Assembly: GCA_027533385.1 (NCBI GenBank)
Contig: JAPZUE010000007.1
Span: forward strand, 1-64,000
Direction: 5' to 3'
Length of the DNA stretch: 64,000 nucleotides
Source: Rhizobium sp.
Lineage (GTDB): Bacteria; Pseudomonadota; Alphaproteobacteria; Rhizobiales; Rhizobiaceae
The first letter of the stretch is position 1. Each line of letters starts with the position of its first letter. Of the stretch, positions 56,364-64,000 are shown piece by piece. A program made the translations under genes and the position numbers. Below the pieces are notes generated by a model. It made no database searches. It was given only the letters and a program-made list of their open reading frames with translations, and was not told where the DNA came from.

Positions 56364-56396
56364 AGAAGCCCGGCTTGTCCGGGCTTCTTTCGTTTT
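56364..56396 (+). terminator. Terminator after the porin gene
   Basis: AGAAGCCCGG / CCGGGCTTCT stem with a five-base loop, then TTCGTTTTG. Confidence 0.9.
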
Positions 56397-56852
56397 GTCG
56401 CGTTGCGCGTCCTTCAGCATTCCGGAATGTGACGATTCTGCAACATCTGGTCTATCGTTGCGGCAAGGGTCTGCGCGGGACACATTTGTCCATTTCCCGC
56501 CACAAACGAAGAGCACCGGTGATGCGTGGAACGGCGGGGGCTGTTTCCGGACGTGGTGTTAAGAGTTTCACATGAGCCTCTGGGGCGAAAATTCGGTGCA
56601 GATAGCAATGACTTCGGTCGCTTTCGGGGAGCGGCCACACTGTCTCGAAGGGAAATCGGAAGGGTTGCGATCAATCGCCCCGGTCTTGCCGGAAATCCAG
56701 TCTAGTCTCTCTTCCATGCAGAAGAATTCGACAGGGAGCGGCGACGGAAGCTCCGATCGCATCGGCGATCATGAACCGTCTATTCATCGGTTGAGTGTAT
56801 TCTCAAAATCGGGCGCAGTTGATCTCGTCGCGCAAGCGGAGAGGGGTCTCTG
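56397..56852. other. Intergenic region upstream of exoR
   Basis: About 450 bases. Several short frames, including one of 93 codons ending at the exoR start, show no recognisable family and no good ribosome binding site. The stretch should contain the exoR promoter. Confidence 0.4.
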
Positions 56853-57677
56853 ATGTCGATCATGACTTGGAAATTGTGCGGACCCATGCGTCTACGTGAC
56901 TGGAAGTCTTCCGCGATGCTTCTGACGGCAGCCCTACTGCTGTCCTCAAGCCCGTCCGCCCGCGCTTTCGACATGAACACCGGCGTCAACAAGGAATCCG
57001 GTCCCTTCGATCTCTTCAAGTTCGGCTTCAATGCCTACAAGAAGGGCCAGAAGGAAGAGGCGGTCGAAGCCTACCGCTACGCCGCCGAGAAGGGCCATAC
57101 GGGCTCGCGCTGGGCTCTCGCCAACATGTATGCGGCCGGTGACGGCGTGGTCGAGAACGACTTCGAAGCCTTCAAGATCTACGCCGAAATTGCCAACCAG
57201 GGCATCGAGCCCGGTTCGGAAGACACCGGCTTCTTCGTCAATGCCCTGCTGTCACTTGCCCGCTACTATCGTCAGGGCATCCCCGACAGCCCGGTCAAGG
57301 CGGATCTCGCCCAGGCGCGGCAGATCTATTTCCAGGTGGCCTCGACCTTCGGGGTGCCTGAGGCGCAGTTCCAGCTGGCGCGCATGATCCTGGCGGGTGA
57401 GGGCGGTGGCGTGAACGTCCAGCAGGCCAAGAAGTGGCTGAACATGGCCCGCAAGAGCGGTCATGCGGGCGCCATGTCGGTCTTCGGCAATGTGCTTTTT
57501 GAAGAGGGGCAGACTGTTCGCGGTCTCGCCTTCCTGACGGCCGCTCTCGAACGCTGCAATCCCAAGGATTGTCCTTGGATGCAGGAACTTCAGGAGCGCG
57601 CCTTCTCGCTCGCCTCGGAAGATGATCGCCGCGTCGCCGTGGCACTGGCGCCGCAGGTTTATCAAGAAAACGACTGA
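56853..57677 (+). CDS. exoR: Exopolysaccharide regulator ExoR (periplasmic Sel1-repeat protein)
   Basis: A 274-residue exported protein with a signal peptide of about 38 residues. The mature N-terminus (FDMNTGVNKESGPFDLFKFG) and Sel1-like repeats (AVEAYRYAAEKGHTGSRWAL, AQFQLARMILAGEGG, AKKWLNMARKSGHAGAM) match rhizobial ExoR. There it binds the ExoS sensor in the periplasm and keeps the ExoS/ChvI system off, repressing succinoglycan and affecting flagella. The start may be this ATG or one 11 codons later. Followed by a bidirectional terminator. Confidence 0.93.
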   Translation: MSIMTWKLCGPMRLRDWKSSAMLLTAALLLSSSPSARAFDMNTGVNKESGPFDLFKFGFNAYKKGQKEEAVEAYRYAAEKGHTGSRWALANMYAAGDGVVENDFEAFKIYAEIANQGIEPGSEDTGFFVNALLSLARYYRQGIPDSPVKADLAQARQIYFQVASTFGVPEAQFQLARMILAGEGGGVNVQQAKKWLNMARKSGHAGAMSVFGNVLFEEGQTVRGLAFLTAALERCNPKDCPWMQELQERAFSLASEDDRRVAVALAPQVYQEND

Positions 57678-57704
57678 TCCATTCGGTCGAGTTCCGGAAT
57701 TAAA

Positions 57705-57728
57705 AATGGGCGCCCTGGCGCCCATTTG
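57705..57728. terminator. Bidirectional terminator between exoR and xthA
   Basis: A perfect 11-base stem AAATGGGCGCC / GGCGCCCATTT with a two-base centre between two convergent genes. Confidence 0.75.
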
Positions 57729-57753
57729 TGTGTCTGCAGTTCGTCGCAAGGCT

Positions 57754-58542
57754 TCAGAAGGCGAAATGCCCGACGACAGGCACATGGTCGGACGGCTTTT
57801 CCCAGGCGCGTACATGCTTTTCGATGGCGGTCGACCGCAGGCGGTCGGAGGCTTCCGGCGACAGCATCAGGTGGTCGATGCGGATGCCATTGTTCTTCTG
57901 CCAGGCGCCGGCCTGATAATCCCAGAAGGAGAAGAGCGGCGTCTCGTCATTGGTTGCGCGCACGGCATCGACGAAGCCAAGATTTTCAAGCCTCCGGAAG
58001 GCTGCCCGCGTCTGCGGCAGGAAGAGCGCGTCGGTGACCCACTGGCTTGGGTCCTTCGCATCATAGGGCTCGGGAATAACATTGTAGTCGCCGGCCAGGA
58101 TCAGCGGCTCCTCCAGCGCCATGCGGTCACGCGCAAAGGCCTCAAGGCGCGCCATCCAGGCGAGCTTGTAGGGATATTTGACCGGATCACCCGACGGATT
58201 GCCGTTCGGCAGATACAGCGAGCAGACGCGCACCACGCCACCTTCGACGGAGAAGACACCCTCGATGAAACGGGCCTGTTCGTCGGTCTCGTCGCCTGGC
58301 AGGCCGCGATTGACTTCGTCCGGCTTGATCTTCGAGAGCAGCGCCACGCCGTTGAAACCCTTCTGGCCATGGGTTTCGACGTGATAGCCGAGCGCTTCAA
58401 TCTCAAGGCGCGGAAATCCCTCGTCGACGGATTTTATTTCCTGAAGGCAGACGATATCGGGCTGACTGTCCTTAAGCCACTGGCACAGGTTTTCGATGCG
58501 TGCCTTGACGCCGTTGATGTTCCAGGTGGCTATTTTCATCAT
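57754..58542 (-). CDS. xthA: Exodeoxyribonuclease III (AP endonuclease)
   Basis: A 262-residue base-excision repair nuclease. Metal and catalytic motifs are visible: IATWNINGVKAR at the start, LQEIKS, SLYLPNGNP, GDYNVIP and SDHVPVVGHF at the end. It follows erpA immediately: the erpA TGA is directly before GTG-ATG-ATG, so translation is coupled and the exact start (58545, 58542 or 58539) is uncertain. Confidence 0.94.
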   Translation of the reverse strand: MMKIATWNINGVKARIENLCQWLKDSQPDIVCLQEIKSVDEGFPRLEIEALGYHVETHGQKGFNGVALLSKIKPDEVNRGLPGDETDEQARFIEGVFSVEGGVVRVCSLYLPNGNPSGDPVKYPYKLAWMARLEAFARDRMALEEPLILAGDYNVIPEPYDAKDPSQWVTDALFLPQTRAAFRRLENLGFVDAVRATNDETPLFSFWDYQAGAWQKNNGIRIDHLMLSPEASDRLRSTAIEKHVRAWEKPSDHVPVVGHFAF

Positions 58543-58545
58543 CAC

Positions 58546-58878
58546 TCACACGGAGAAGCTGGTGCCGCAGCCGCAGCTCGCCACCGCATTGGGATTCTTG
58601 ATCTGGAAGGACTGGCAAAGCAGGTTGTCGACGAAATCGATCTCGGACCCGGCCATGTAGATGAGCGACATCGGGTCGATCAACACGGTGGCGCCATCGC
58701 GCTCTATGACGATGTCATCGCCGGTGGGTTGGCCATCCAGGTCGAACTTGTAGGAAAAGCCGGAACAGCCTCCGCCTTCCACCGACACGCGGAGTGCCTG
58801 CTTGTCGGCATCTGCGGCAACGATAGCCGCGATTCGCTTTGCAGCGGCTTCGGAAAGGGTGACGGTTTCGGTGCTCAT
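58546..58878 (-). CDS. erpA: Iron-sulfur cluster insertion protein ErpA
   Basis: A 110-residue A-type carrier. The three cluster-binding cysteines are in place: one in [11 protein letters not shown] and two in [11 protein letters not shown]. The ATG has CAGGAGG upstream and decides the start over an ATG seven codons earlier. It sits divergent to dgt and coupled to xthA, the same order as in other Rhizobiaceae. Confidence 0.93.
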   Translation of the reverse strand: MSTETVTLSEAAAKRIAAIVAADADKQALRVSVEGGGCSGFSYKFDLDGQPTGDDIVIERDGATVLIDPMSLIYMAGSEIDFVDNLLCQSFQIKNPNAVASCGCGTSFSV

Positions 58879-59075
58879 TTGGCCTCCTGCCGGGTTCAAG
58901 GCCCGGTGAAAACGGTCTTAATCTCTGCAAATCACCACATTGTCACGCAAAAGCGCGATTTTTTATCCGGCGTGGCGGTCCGAAACCGGTTCGGAACCCG
59001 CATCGCCTTGCGGCTTTGTCCGCTATAGGTATGAAGGCACACGAGTTGCGTCAATGGGGAGCAAGCGGCACGCGC

Positions 59076-60293
59076 ATGACGATCGATCAAGCGGCACTGG
59101 GTTTCGGCACCGGCGAGAGGGCGGTTTATGCCACCAATCCGTGGAAAAGCCGTGGCCGGCTTTTCGAGGAGGGCGGAAGCCTCACCCGTTCCGATTTCCA
59201 GCGTGACCGTGACCGCATCGTCCATACGACCGCCTTTCGCCGCCTGAAGCACAAGACGCAGGTCTTCATCGGGCCTGATGGCGATCACTATCGTACCCGT
59301 CTGACCCATACGATTGAGGTGGCGCAGATCGCTCGTGCACTGGCGCGTGCCTTGAGGCTCGACGAGGACCTGGCGGAAGGCGTGGCCCTTGTGCATGATT
59401 TCGGCCACACGCCCTTCGGTCACACCGGCGAGGATGCCCTGCACGAGGTGCTGAAGCCCTATGGCGGCTTCGACCACAATGCCCAGTCGCTGCGCATCGT
59501 CACCAAGCTGGAGCGCCGCTATGCGGATTTTGACGGGCTGAACCTCACCTGGGAAGCGCTTGAAGGGCTCGTGAAGCACAACGGGCCTCTGCTGACCAGG
59601 GGCGGGCAGGGGACGCGGGGGCCGGTTCCACAGCCGATCCTCGACTATTGCGAGATCCACGATCTGGAACTGGCAAGTTTCGCAGGTTTGGAAGCGCAGG
59701 TCGCAGCGATCGCCGACGACATCGCCTACAATACCCATGACATCGATGACGGGCTGCGCTCCGGCTACCTGACTTTCGACATGCTGGAGGAAGTGCCCTT
59801 CCTTGCCGGCCTGATGAAGGAAGTGCGTGATCGCTATCCGCATCTGGACCCCGATCGCTTCACCCACGAGATCATGCGCCGCCAGATCACGCGGATGGTC
59901 GAAGACGTGATTTCCGTGGCGCAGGAGCGGTTGAAAAAAGTCGAGCCGCAGAGCGTCGAGGATATCAGGGCAGCCTCGATGACGATCGCCACCTTTTCCG
60001 AGCAGATGTCGGAGACCGACAAGGCGATCAAGAAGCTCTTGTTCAGCCGGATCTACCGCCATCCGGATATCATGCGCATCCGGGCTGCGGCTGCCGAGAT
60101 CGTCACCGATCTCTTCAATGCCTATATGGCCGACCCGAAGCTGATGAAAAGCCACTTCTGGGTGAACCACATTTCCGGTCTCAATGACGGTCAGAAAGCC
60201 CGCCATGTGGGCGACTATCTCGCCGGCATGACCGACACTTATGCGGTGCGTACGCATCGCGAGCTGTTTGACCGGACTCCCGAATTGCGATAG
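59076..60293 (+). CDS. dgt: Deoxyguanosinetriphosphate triphosphohydrolase-like protein
   Basis: A 405-residue HD-domain dNTPase, the normal rhizobial length from this start ([11 protein letters not shown]). Motifs are [29 protein letters not shown] and the HD pair region [17 protein letters not shown] longer frame begins 20 codons upstream but its extension is not conserved-looking. It leads directly to argS, 60 bases apart. Confidence 0.94.
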   Translation: MTIDQAALGFGTGERAVYATNPWKSRGRLFEEGGSLTRSDFQRDRDRIVHTTAFRRLKHKTQVFIGPDGDHYRTRLTHTIEVAQIARALARALRLDEDLAEGVALVHDFGHTPFGHTGEDALHEVLKPYGGFDHNAQSLRIVTKLERRYADFDGLNLTWEALEGLVKHNGPLLTRGGQGTRGPVPQPILDYCEIHDLELASFAGLEAQVAAIADDIAYNTHDIDDGLRSGYLTFDMLEEVPFLAGLMKEVRDRYPHLDPDRFTHEIMRRQITRMVEDVISVAQERLKKVEPQSVEDIRAASMTIATFSEQMSETDKAIKKLLFSRIYRHPDIMRIRAAAAEIVTDLFNAYMADPKLMKSHFWVNHISGLNDGQKARHVGDYLAGMTDTYAVRTHRELFDRTPELR

Positions 60294-60318
60294 GCACCCG
60301 ACGAAATTCTTAAGGAAA

Positions 60319-60339
60319 CGCCGGGGCTGAGCCCCGGCG
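60319..60339 (+). promoter_or_regulatory. GC-rich hairpin in the dgt-argS spacer
   Basis: CGCCGGGGC-TGA-GCCCCGGCG, a nine-base-pair stem with no T-tail, ends just before the argS ribosome binding site (AGGGA). It could attenuate or stabilise the downstream mRNA; it is not a standard terminator. Confidence 0.5.
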
Positions 60340-60353
60340 CGCAGGGACACGCC

Positions 60354-62114
60354 ATGAACCTTTTCGCCGATTTCGAAGTCCGGATCAAAGCAGCGCTCGA
60401 CGAGATCGAGGCGGTGCGCGAGAAGCGCGACAGCCTCGACTTCAGCCGTATCGTCGTCGAGCCGCCGCGCGATGCGAGCCATGGCGATGCCGCGACCAAT
60501 GCCGCGATGGTGCTCGCCAAGGGCATGGGCATGAACCCGCGCGCGCTGGCCGACCTGATCGGCGAGAAGCTGAAGCAGGATCCTGATATCGCCGAGGTCG
60601 GCGTTGCCGGTCCGGGCTTCATCAACATTCGTCTGTCGGTCGCCTACTGGCAGCGGCTGCTTGCCACCATGATCCAGCAGGGTACGGATTTCGGCCGCTC
60701 TTCGGTTGGCAAGGGCCACAAGGTCAATGTCGAATATGTCTCGGCCAATCCGACCGGTCCGATGCATGTCGGCCATTGCCGTGGCGCCGTCGTCGGCGAC
60801 ACGCTGGCCAACCTGCTCGGCTTTGCCGGCTACGAGGTCACCAAGGAATACTACATCAACGATGCCGGCGCGCAGATCGACGTGCTCGCACGCTCCGCCT
60901 TCCTGCGCTACCGCGAGGCTCTGGGCGAGACGATCGGCGAAATCCCCGCCGGCCTTTATCCGGGCGACTATCTCGTTCCCGTGGGCAAGGCGCTTGCCGA
61001 TGAATATGGCACAAAGCTCCTGGCCATGCCGGAAGAGGACATGCTCGAAATCGTCAAGGCAAAGGCGATTGACGCGATGATGGCGATGATCCGCGACGAT
61101 CTCGCGACCTTGAACGTCCATCACGACATCTTCTTCTCCGAGCGCACCCTGCATGCCGGAAATGCCGCGAAGATCCGCACCGCGATCAACGATCTGACCT
61201 TCAAGGGCCACGTCTATCGCGGCACGCTGCCGCCGCCGAAGGGCCAGCTGCCGGAAGACTGGGAAGATCGCGAGCAGACCCTGTTCCGCTCGACGGAGGT
61301 CGGTGACGACATCGACCGGCCGCTGATGAAGTCGGACGGGTCCTACACCTATTTCGCCGCCGACGTGGCCTATTTCAAGGACAAGTTCGACCGTGGCTTC
61401 TCCGAGATGATCTATGTGCTAGGCGCCGACCACGGCGGCTATGTGAAGCGGCTCGAGGCGGTCAATCGGGCCGTCTCCGAAGGCAAGTCGAAGCTCACCG
61501 TTCTGCTCTGCCAGCTGGTCAAGCTCTACCGCGACGGCGAGCCGGTGAAGATGTCGAAGCGCTCGGGCGATTTCGTGACGCTGCGCGAAGTGGTCGAGGA
61601 AGTCGGCCGCGATTCGGTGCGCTTCATGATGCTCTACCGGAAGAATTCCGAGCCGCTCGACTTCGACTTCGCCAAGGTGACGGAGCAGTCGAAGGATAAT
61701 CCGGTCTTTTACGTGCAGTATGCCCATGCACGCTGCATGTCGATCCTGCGCCAGGCGAAGGAGGCCTTCCCGGACCTCGAAATCGAGACGCTGGACCTGG
61801 CTGGTGCCGTCATGGGACAGATCGAAGACCCGACGGAACTGTCGCTGGTCGCAAAGCTTGCCGAATATCCCCGCATTATCGAGGCGGCAGCACTGTCGCA
61901 GGAGCCGCATCGACTTGCATTCTACCTGCATGATCTGGCAAGCTCTCTCCATGCTCACTGGAATAAGGGCAAGGATTCGCCCGAATTACGCTTTGTTAAC
62001 GATAAACATAGAGAATTAACCATCGCCAGGCTTGGGCTGGTGCATGCTGTCGCCTCCGTGTTGAAATCGGGACTGGCCATTACTGGCACCGAAGCACCGG
62101 TCGAAATGCGATAG
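60354..62114 (+). CDS. argS: Arginyl-tRNA synthetase
   Basis: A 586-residue class I synthetase. The HIGH-type motif is HVGH near residue 139 ([19 protein letters not shown]) and the KMSKS-type motif is [12 protein letters not shown] near residue 398. The N-terminal tRNA-recognition Add-1 domain and the C-terminal anticodon-binding DALR domain are both present. The order dgt-argS and the following large acidic protein is the conserved rhizobial one. Confidence 0.98.
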   Translation: MNLFADFEVRIKAALDEIEAVREKRDSLDFSRIVVEPPRDASHGDAATNAAMVLAKGMGMNPRALADLIGEKLKQDPDIAEVGVAGPGFINIRLSVAYWQRLLATMIQQGTDFGRSSVGKGHKVNVEYVSANPTGPMHVGHCRGAVVGDTLANLLGFAGYEVTKEYYINDAGAQIDVLARSAFLRYREALGETIGEIPAGLYPGDYLVPVGKALADEYGTKLLAMPEEDMLEIVKAKAIDAMMAMIRDDLATLNVHHDIFFSERTLHAGNAAKIRTAINDLTFKGHVYRGTLPPPKGQLPEDWEDREQTLFRSTEVGDDIDRPLMKSDGSYTYFAADVAYFKDKFDRGFSEMIYVLGADHGGYVKRLEAVNRAVSEGKSKLTVLLCQLVKLYRDGEPVKMSKRSGDFVTLREVVEEVGRDSVRFMMLYRKNSEPLDFDFAKVTEQSKDNPVFYVQYAHARCMSILRQAKEAFPDLEIETLDLAGAVMGQIEDPTELSLVAKLAEYPRIIEAAALSQEPHRLAFYLHDLASSLHAHWNKGKDSPELRFVNDKHRELTIARLGLVHAVASVLKSGLAITGTEAPVEMR

Positions 62115-62178
62115 TATCGTCACCAATTCCCCACATTGCGCTGGCAGGCGTTGAGTCGCGTGAGTGAGTGGAACAGGT

Positions 62179-64000
62179 ATGGTACAGAAGCAGGCTGCAA
62201 ACAGCATTCGATCGCAGGGCGATGGTTTCGCGGATGATGATCCGTTGGCGGAACTCGCCCGCATCGTCGGGTTCGATCAGCCGCTGAAGCGCGAGCCCGT
62301 CGTCTCGCTGCCACAGGCGCCGCAGATGGGTTCGGCTGAATTCAATCTCGAAGACGAGTTGATGCGCGAATTCGAGGGGTATGAATCCCCTTCGGCGCCA
62401 ACCTCCTATGCGCCGCCGCTGGCGGCTCCGGAGCCCGTTGCGCCCCGTTCGACTGTCGTCGAAACCTATCAGCCGTCTGTTTCTCGCGAGGAGCCTCGTT
62501 TCGAGCCTGAGCCGGTTGCATTCCAGCCGGCGCAGCAGCCGTCTTACGATATGCGCTCGGTCGACTATCCGGTGCCGGTCGCATCCTATGATGATGCCGA
62601 TATGTCGGGCTTTGAGTTGCCTGCCGCCGACGTCGATCAGCGCGTTGACCTGCGCGAGGCGCCGGTGGCCCAGCGTGTCGAGCCTGAGGTCGCCTTCGAT
62701 CTCGCGGATGAGCTTGAATTCGCTGTTGAAGATGCGGATATCCGTCCCGCAGCTCCCGTTGTGTCGCAAAAGCCTGTCCAGCCCGAGCCGCCGCGCCTGC
62801 GCCTGCCGCTGGCCAATTTCTCGGCCCAGCCGGTTCGTCGTTCCGAGCCGGAGGTGGCTGCAGAGCCGCCCCGCACGGCGTCTTCCTTCGAGTTCCCGAA
62901 TTTTGATACGCCCGTCGTGTCAAAGGTCTCCGTGGCGGAAGAGCCAGCGCCCCTCGATTTCGGTAAGGCAAGTTTTGATTGGACTGCGGGACCGGTTGAG
63001 CCGATCCCGGCAGTCGCTGCCAAGCCGGAACCGATGGCGCCCGTGATGACGCCGGCATTCTCGATGCCTGTCGAAAGCATCGTAGTCGAGCCGCAGCCGC
63101 GCGTGGTGTCTGCTGCACCCGTGGCCACCCCGGTTCAGGTTGCAGCCGCTTCTGAGCGCGAAGAGCCCGATTTCAGCTTTGACTTCTTGGATGATCTCGC
63201 GCTCGAAGATGACGTTGCTGCTGCGCCGAAGGTTGAAGCCGCTCCTGTCCAGAACACGGCGCCTAAGGCCGCCGATGATGATTTCGATCCCTTCCATGAT
63301 CAGGAATTCGATCTGCAGCTCGATGATATCGAGCTGGATCTCTCCGACCTCGATGTTGCGCCTGAAAAGCCTGTAACGCCGCCGGCATCGGTTCTGGCAG
63401 CTCCGGTTTTCGCCGCGGCTGCTGCGGCTCCCGCACCGGTCCGGTCCGAGCCGGTCATGGCGCCCACGACCTATAGTCCCCAGGTGTCTCAGCCTTCCTA
63501 TGCTGCAGCGCCGTCGCTGACGGCTCCGGCCTTCACGGCACCCGTGGCCCGGCCTGCCGTGGATGTCCGGGCGGCTGCGCCCGTGCAGGCCAGCGCGCCT
63601 GTGCGCCCCGCCGCGCCCGTTGCCGACAGTTTCGGCTTCGACCCTTCTGAGATTTCCGAGCAGGACGATCTCGTCGAGACCCTGAGCGGACTGGACGTGC
63701 CGGACGTTCCGGTCACCGAGACGCGTGCCCCGCAGGCCGCACAGCCGGATTACGACATCGATATCGATGCGGAACTGGCAACATTGTTCGAAGAGCCGGT
63801 GCCTCAGATATCGCGGCAGCAGGCAAAGCCGGTGACAACGAGCCGTGTCGCCGCAACGGCTGCTGTGTCGCCGGCGCCGGCGGCCCGTGCAGCGGCGGCA
63901 CCGCTCGACGACTTCGACGCTTTCGAGAAAGCGCTGGAAGAAGATTTCCGCAGCACCATGACGACCCCCGGCGGTTTCGAGCCGGAAAGCCGCGGGCACA
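62179..64000 (+). CDS. Large acidic Pro/Ala-rich protein, 5' part (probable SPOR-domain protein), cut by window end
   Basis: An open frame of at least 607 codons from ATG (MVQKQAANSIRSQGDG) to the window edge. A short conserved start (DDDPLAELARIVGFDQ) leads into a long disordered region rich in Pro, Ala, Val, Glu and Asp, with acidic motifs such as FDLQLDDIELDLSDLD and DYDIDIDAELATLFEE. No membrane helix has appeared by the edge. In related genomes this position, after argS, holds a very long protein with a membrane helix and a C-terminal peptidoglycan-binding SPOR domain; that end is outside this window. Call by position and composition. Confidence 0.7.
   Translation, partial: MVQKQAANSIRSQGDGFADDDPLAELARIVGFDQPLKREPVVSLPQAPQMGSAEFNLEDELMREFEGYESPSAPTSYAPPLAAPEPVAPRSTVVETYQPSVSREEPRFEPEPVAFQPAQQPSYDMRSVDYPVPVASYDDADMSGFELPAADVDQRVDLREAPVAQRVEPEVAFDLADELEFAVEDADIRPAAPVVSQKPVQPEPPRLRLPLANFSAQPVRRSEPEVAAEPPRTASSFEFPNFDTPVVSKVSVAEEPAPLDFGKASFDWTAGPVEPIPAVAAKPEPMAPVMTPAFSMPVESIVVEPQPRVVSAAPVATPVQVAAASEREEPDFSFDFLDDLALEDDVAAAPKVEAAPVQNTAPKAADDDFDPFHDQEFDLQLDDIELDLSDLDVAPEKPVTPPASVLAAPVFAAAAAAPAPVRSEPVMAPTTYSPQVSQPSYAAAPSLTAPAFTAPVARPAVDVRAAAPVQASAPVRPAAPVADSFGFDPSEISEQDDLVETLSGLDVPDVPVTETRAPQAAQPDYDIDIDAELATLFEEPVPQISRQQAKPVTTSRVAATAAVSPAPAARAAAAPLDDFDAFEKALEEDFRSTMTTPGGFEPESRGH

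Noticed and set aside
56572..56853. 93-codon gene upstream of exoR
   Set aside because: No RBS, no recognised family, and codon use unlike its neighbours; treated as intergenic.
58932..61211. 759-codon minus-strand frame opposite dgt and argS
   Set aside because: Spans two genuine genes and their spacer; shadow of their codon bias.

Overview
The window is chromosomal DNA of an alphaproteobacterium of the order Hyphomicrobiales (Rhizobiales), most likely family Rhizobiaceae. The G+C content is high. The evidence is an ExoR-type exopolysaccharide regulator, a B12-dependent ribonucleotide reductase (NrdJ), PopZ next to valS, the order dgt-argS-large acidic protein, several PilZ proteins, and an absence of enterobacterial-type operons. 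I could not fix the genus from sequence alone.

Region by region. 1-4885: an accessory block. About 400 bases without a recognisable gene are followed by a four-gene, minus-strand, translationally coupled operon that I read as a type II CBASS anti-phage system: CD-NTase, Cap2 E2-E1 fusion, Cap3 JAMM protease and a two-helix membrane SAVED effector of Cap14 type. 5137-9086: nrdJ with two NrdR-like boxes upstream. 9.6-17.1 kb: two chemoreceptors, one followed by a secreted Cache-like protein, and between them queC-queD-queE for preQ0 synthesis and an NAD(P)-binding protein. 17.3-22.3 kb: gpt, a universal stress protein, a CinA N-domain protein, wrbA, a PilZ protein, tRNA-Leu(UAA) and a DUF808 membrane protein. 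22.7-25.5 kb: an ABC importer operon with a palindromic repeat inside it and a one-base frameshift in the permease. 25.5-30.5 kb: an exported protein, trkH, ilvA, a membrane-anchored hydrolase and a HlyU-family protein. 30.8-34.0 kb: a 1075-residue fusion of an ammonium transporter to PAS, GGDEF and EAL domains. 34.0-38.5 kb: azoR with a divergent LysR gene, two related PilZ genes, and ald with a divergent Lrp/AsnC gene. 38.6-46.7 kb: DUF1203, a DUF4344-type metallopeptidase, cysK-alaX-sseA/GNAT, a VapBC-like toxin-antitoxin pair, a lipoprotein and a photolyase. 46.8-49.6 kb: small genes, tRNA-Asn, and a second small island (a partial tRNA-Leu copy, an unknown 284-residue protein, then tRNA-Cys). 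49.8-64.0 kb: a conserved backbone of pcm, popZ, valS, an OmpP1/FadL porin, exoR, erpA-xthA, dgt, argS and the start of a large acidic, proline/alanine-rich protein cut by the window end.

Themes. Cyclic-nucleotide signalling appears twice: CBASS for defence, and a c-di-GMP set made of one Amt-GGDEF-EAL protein and three PilZ domain proteins. Sulfur and amino-acid functions cluster as cysK, alaX, sseA, ilvA and ald. The strongest candidates for follow-up are the CBASS operon with its repeat-rich upstream region, the ammonium transporter/c-di-GMP fusion, the sulfurtransferase/acetyltransferase fusion, the chemoreceptor with a secreted sensor domain, and the unknown island gene with an R-x4-H motif near a tRNA scar.
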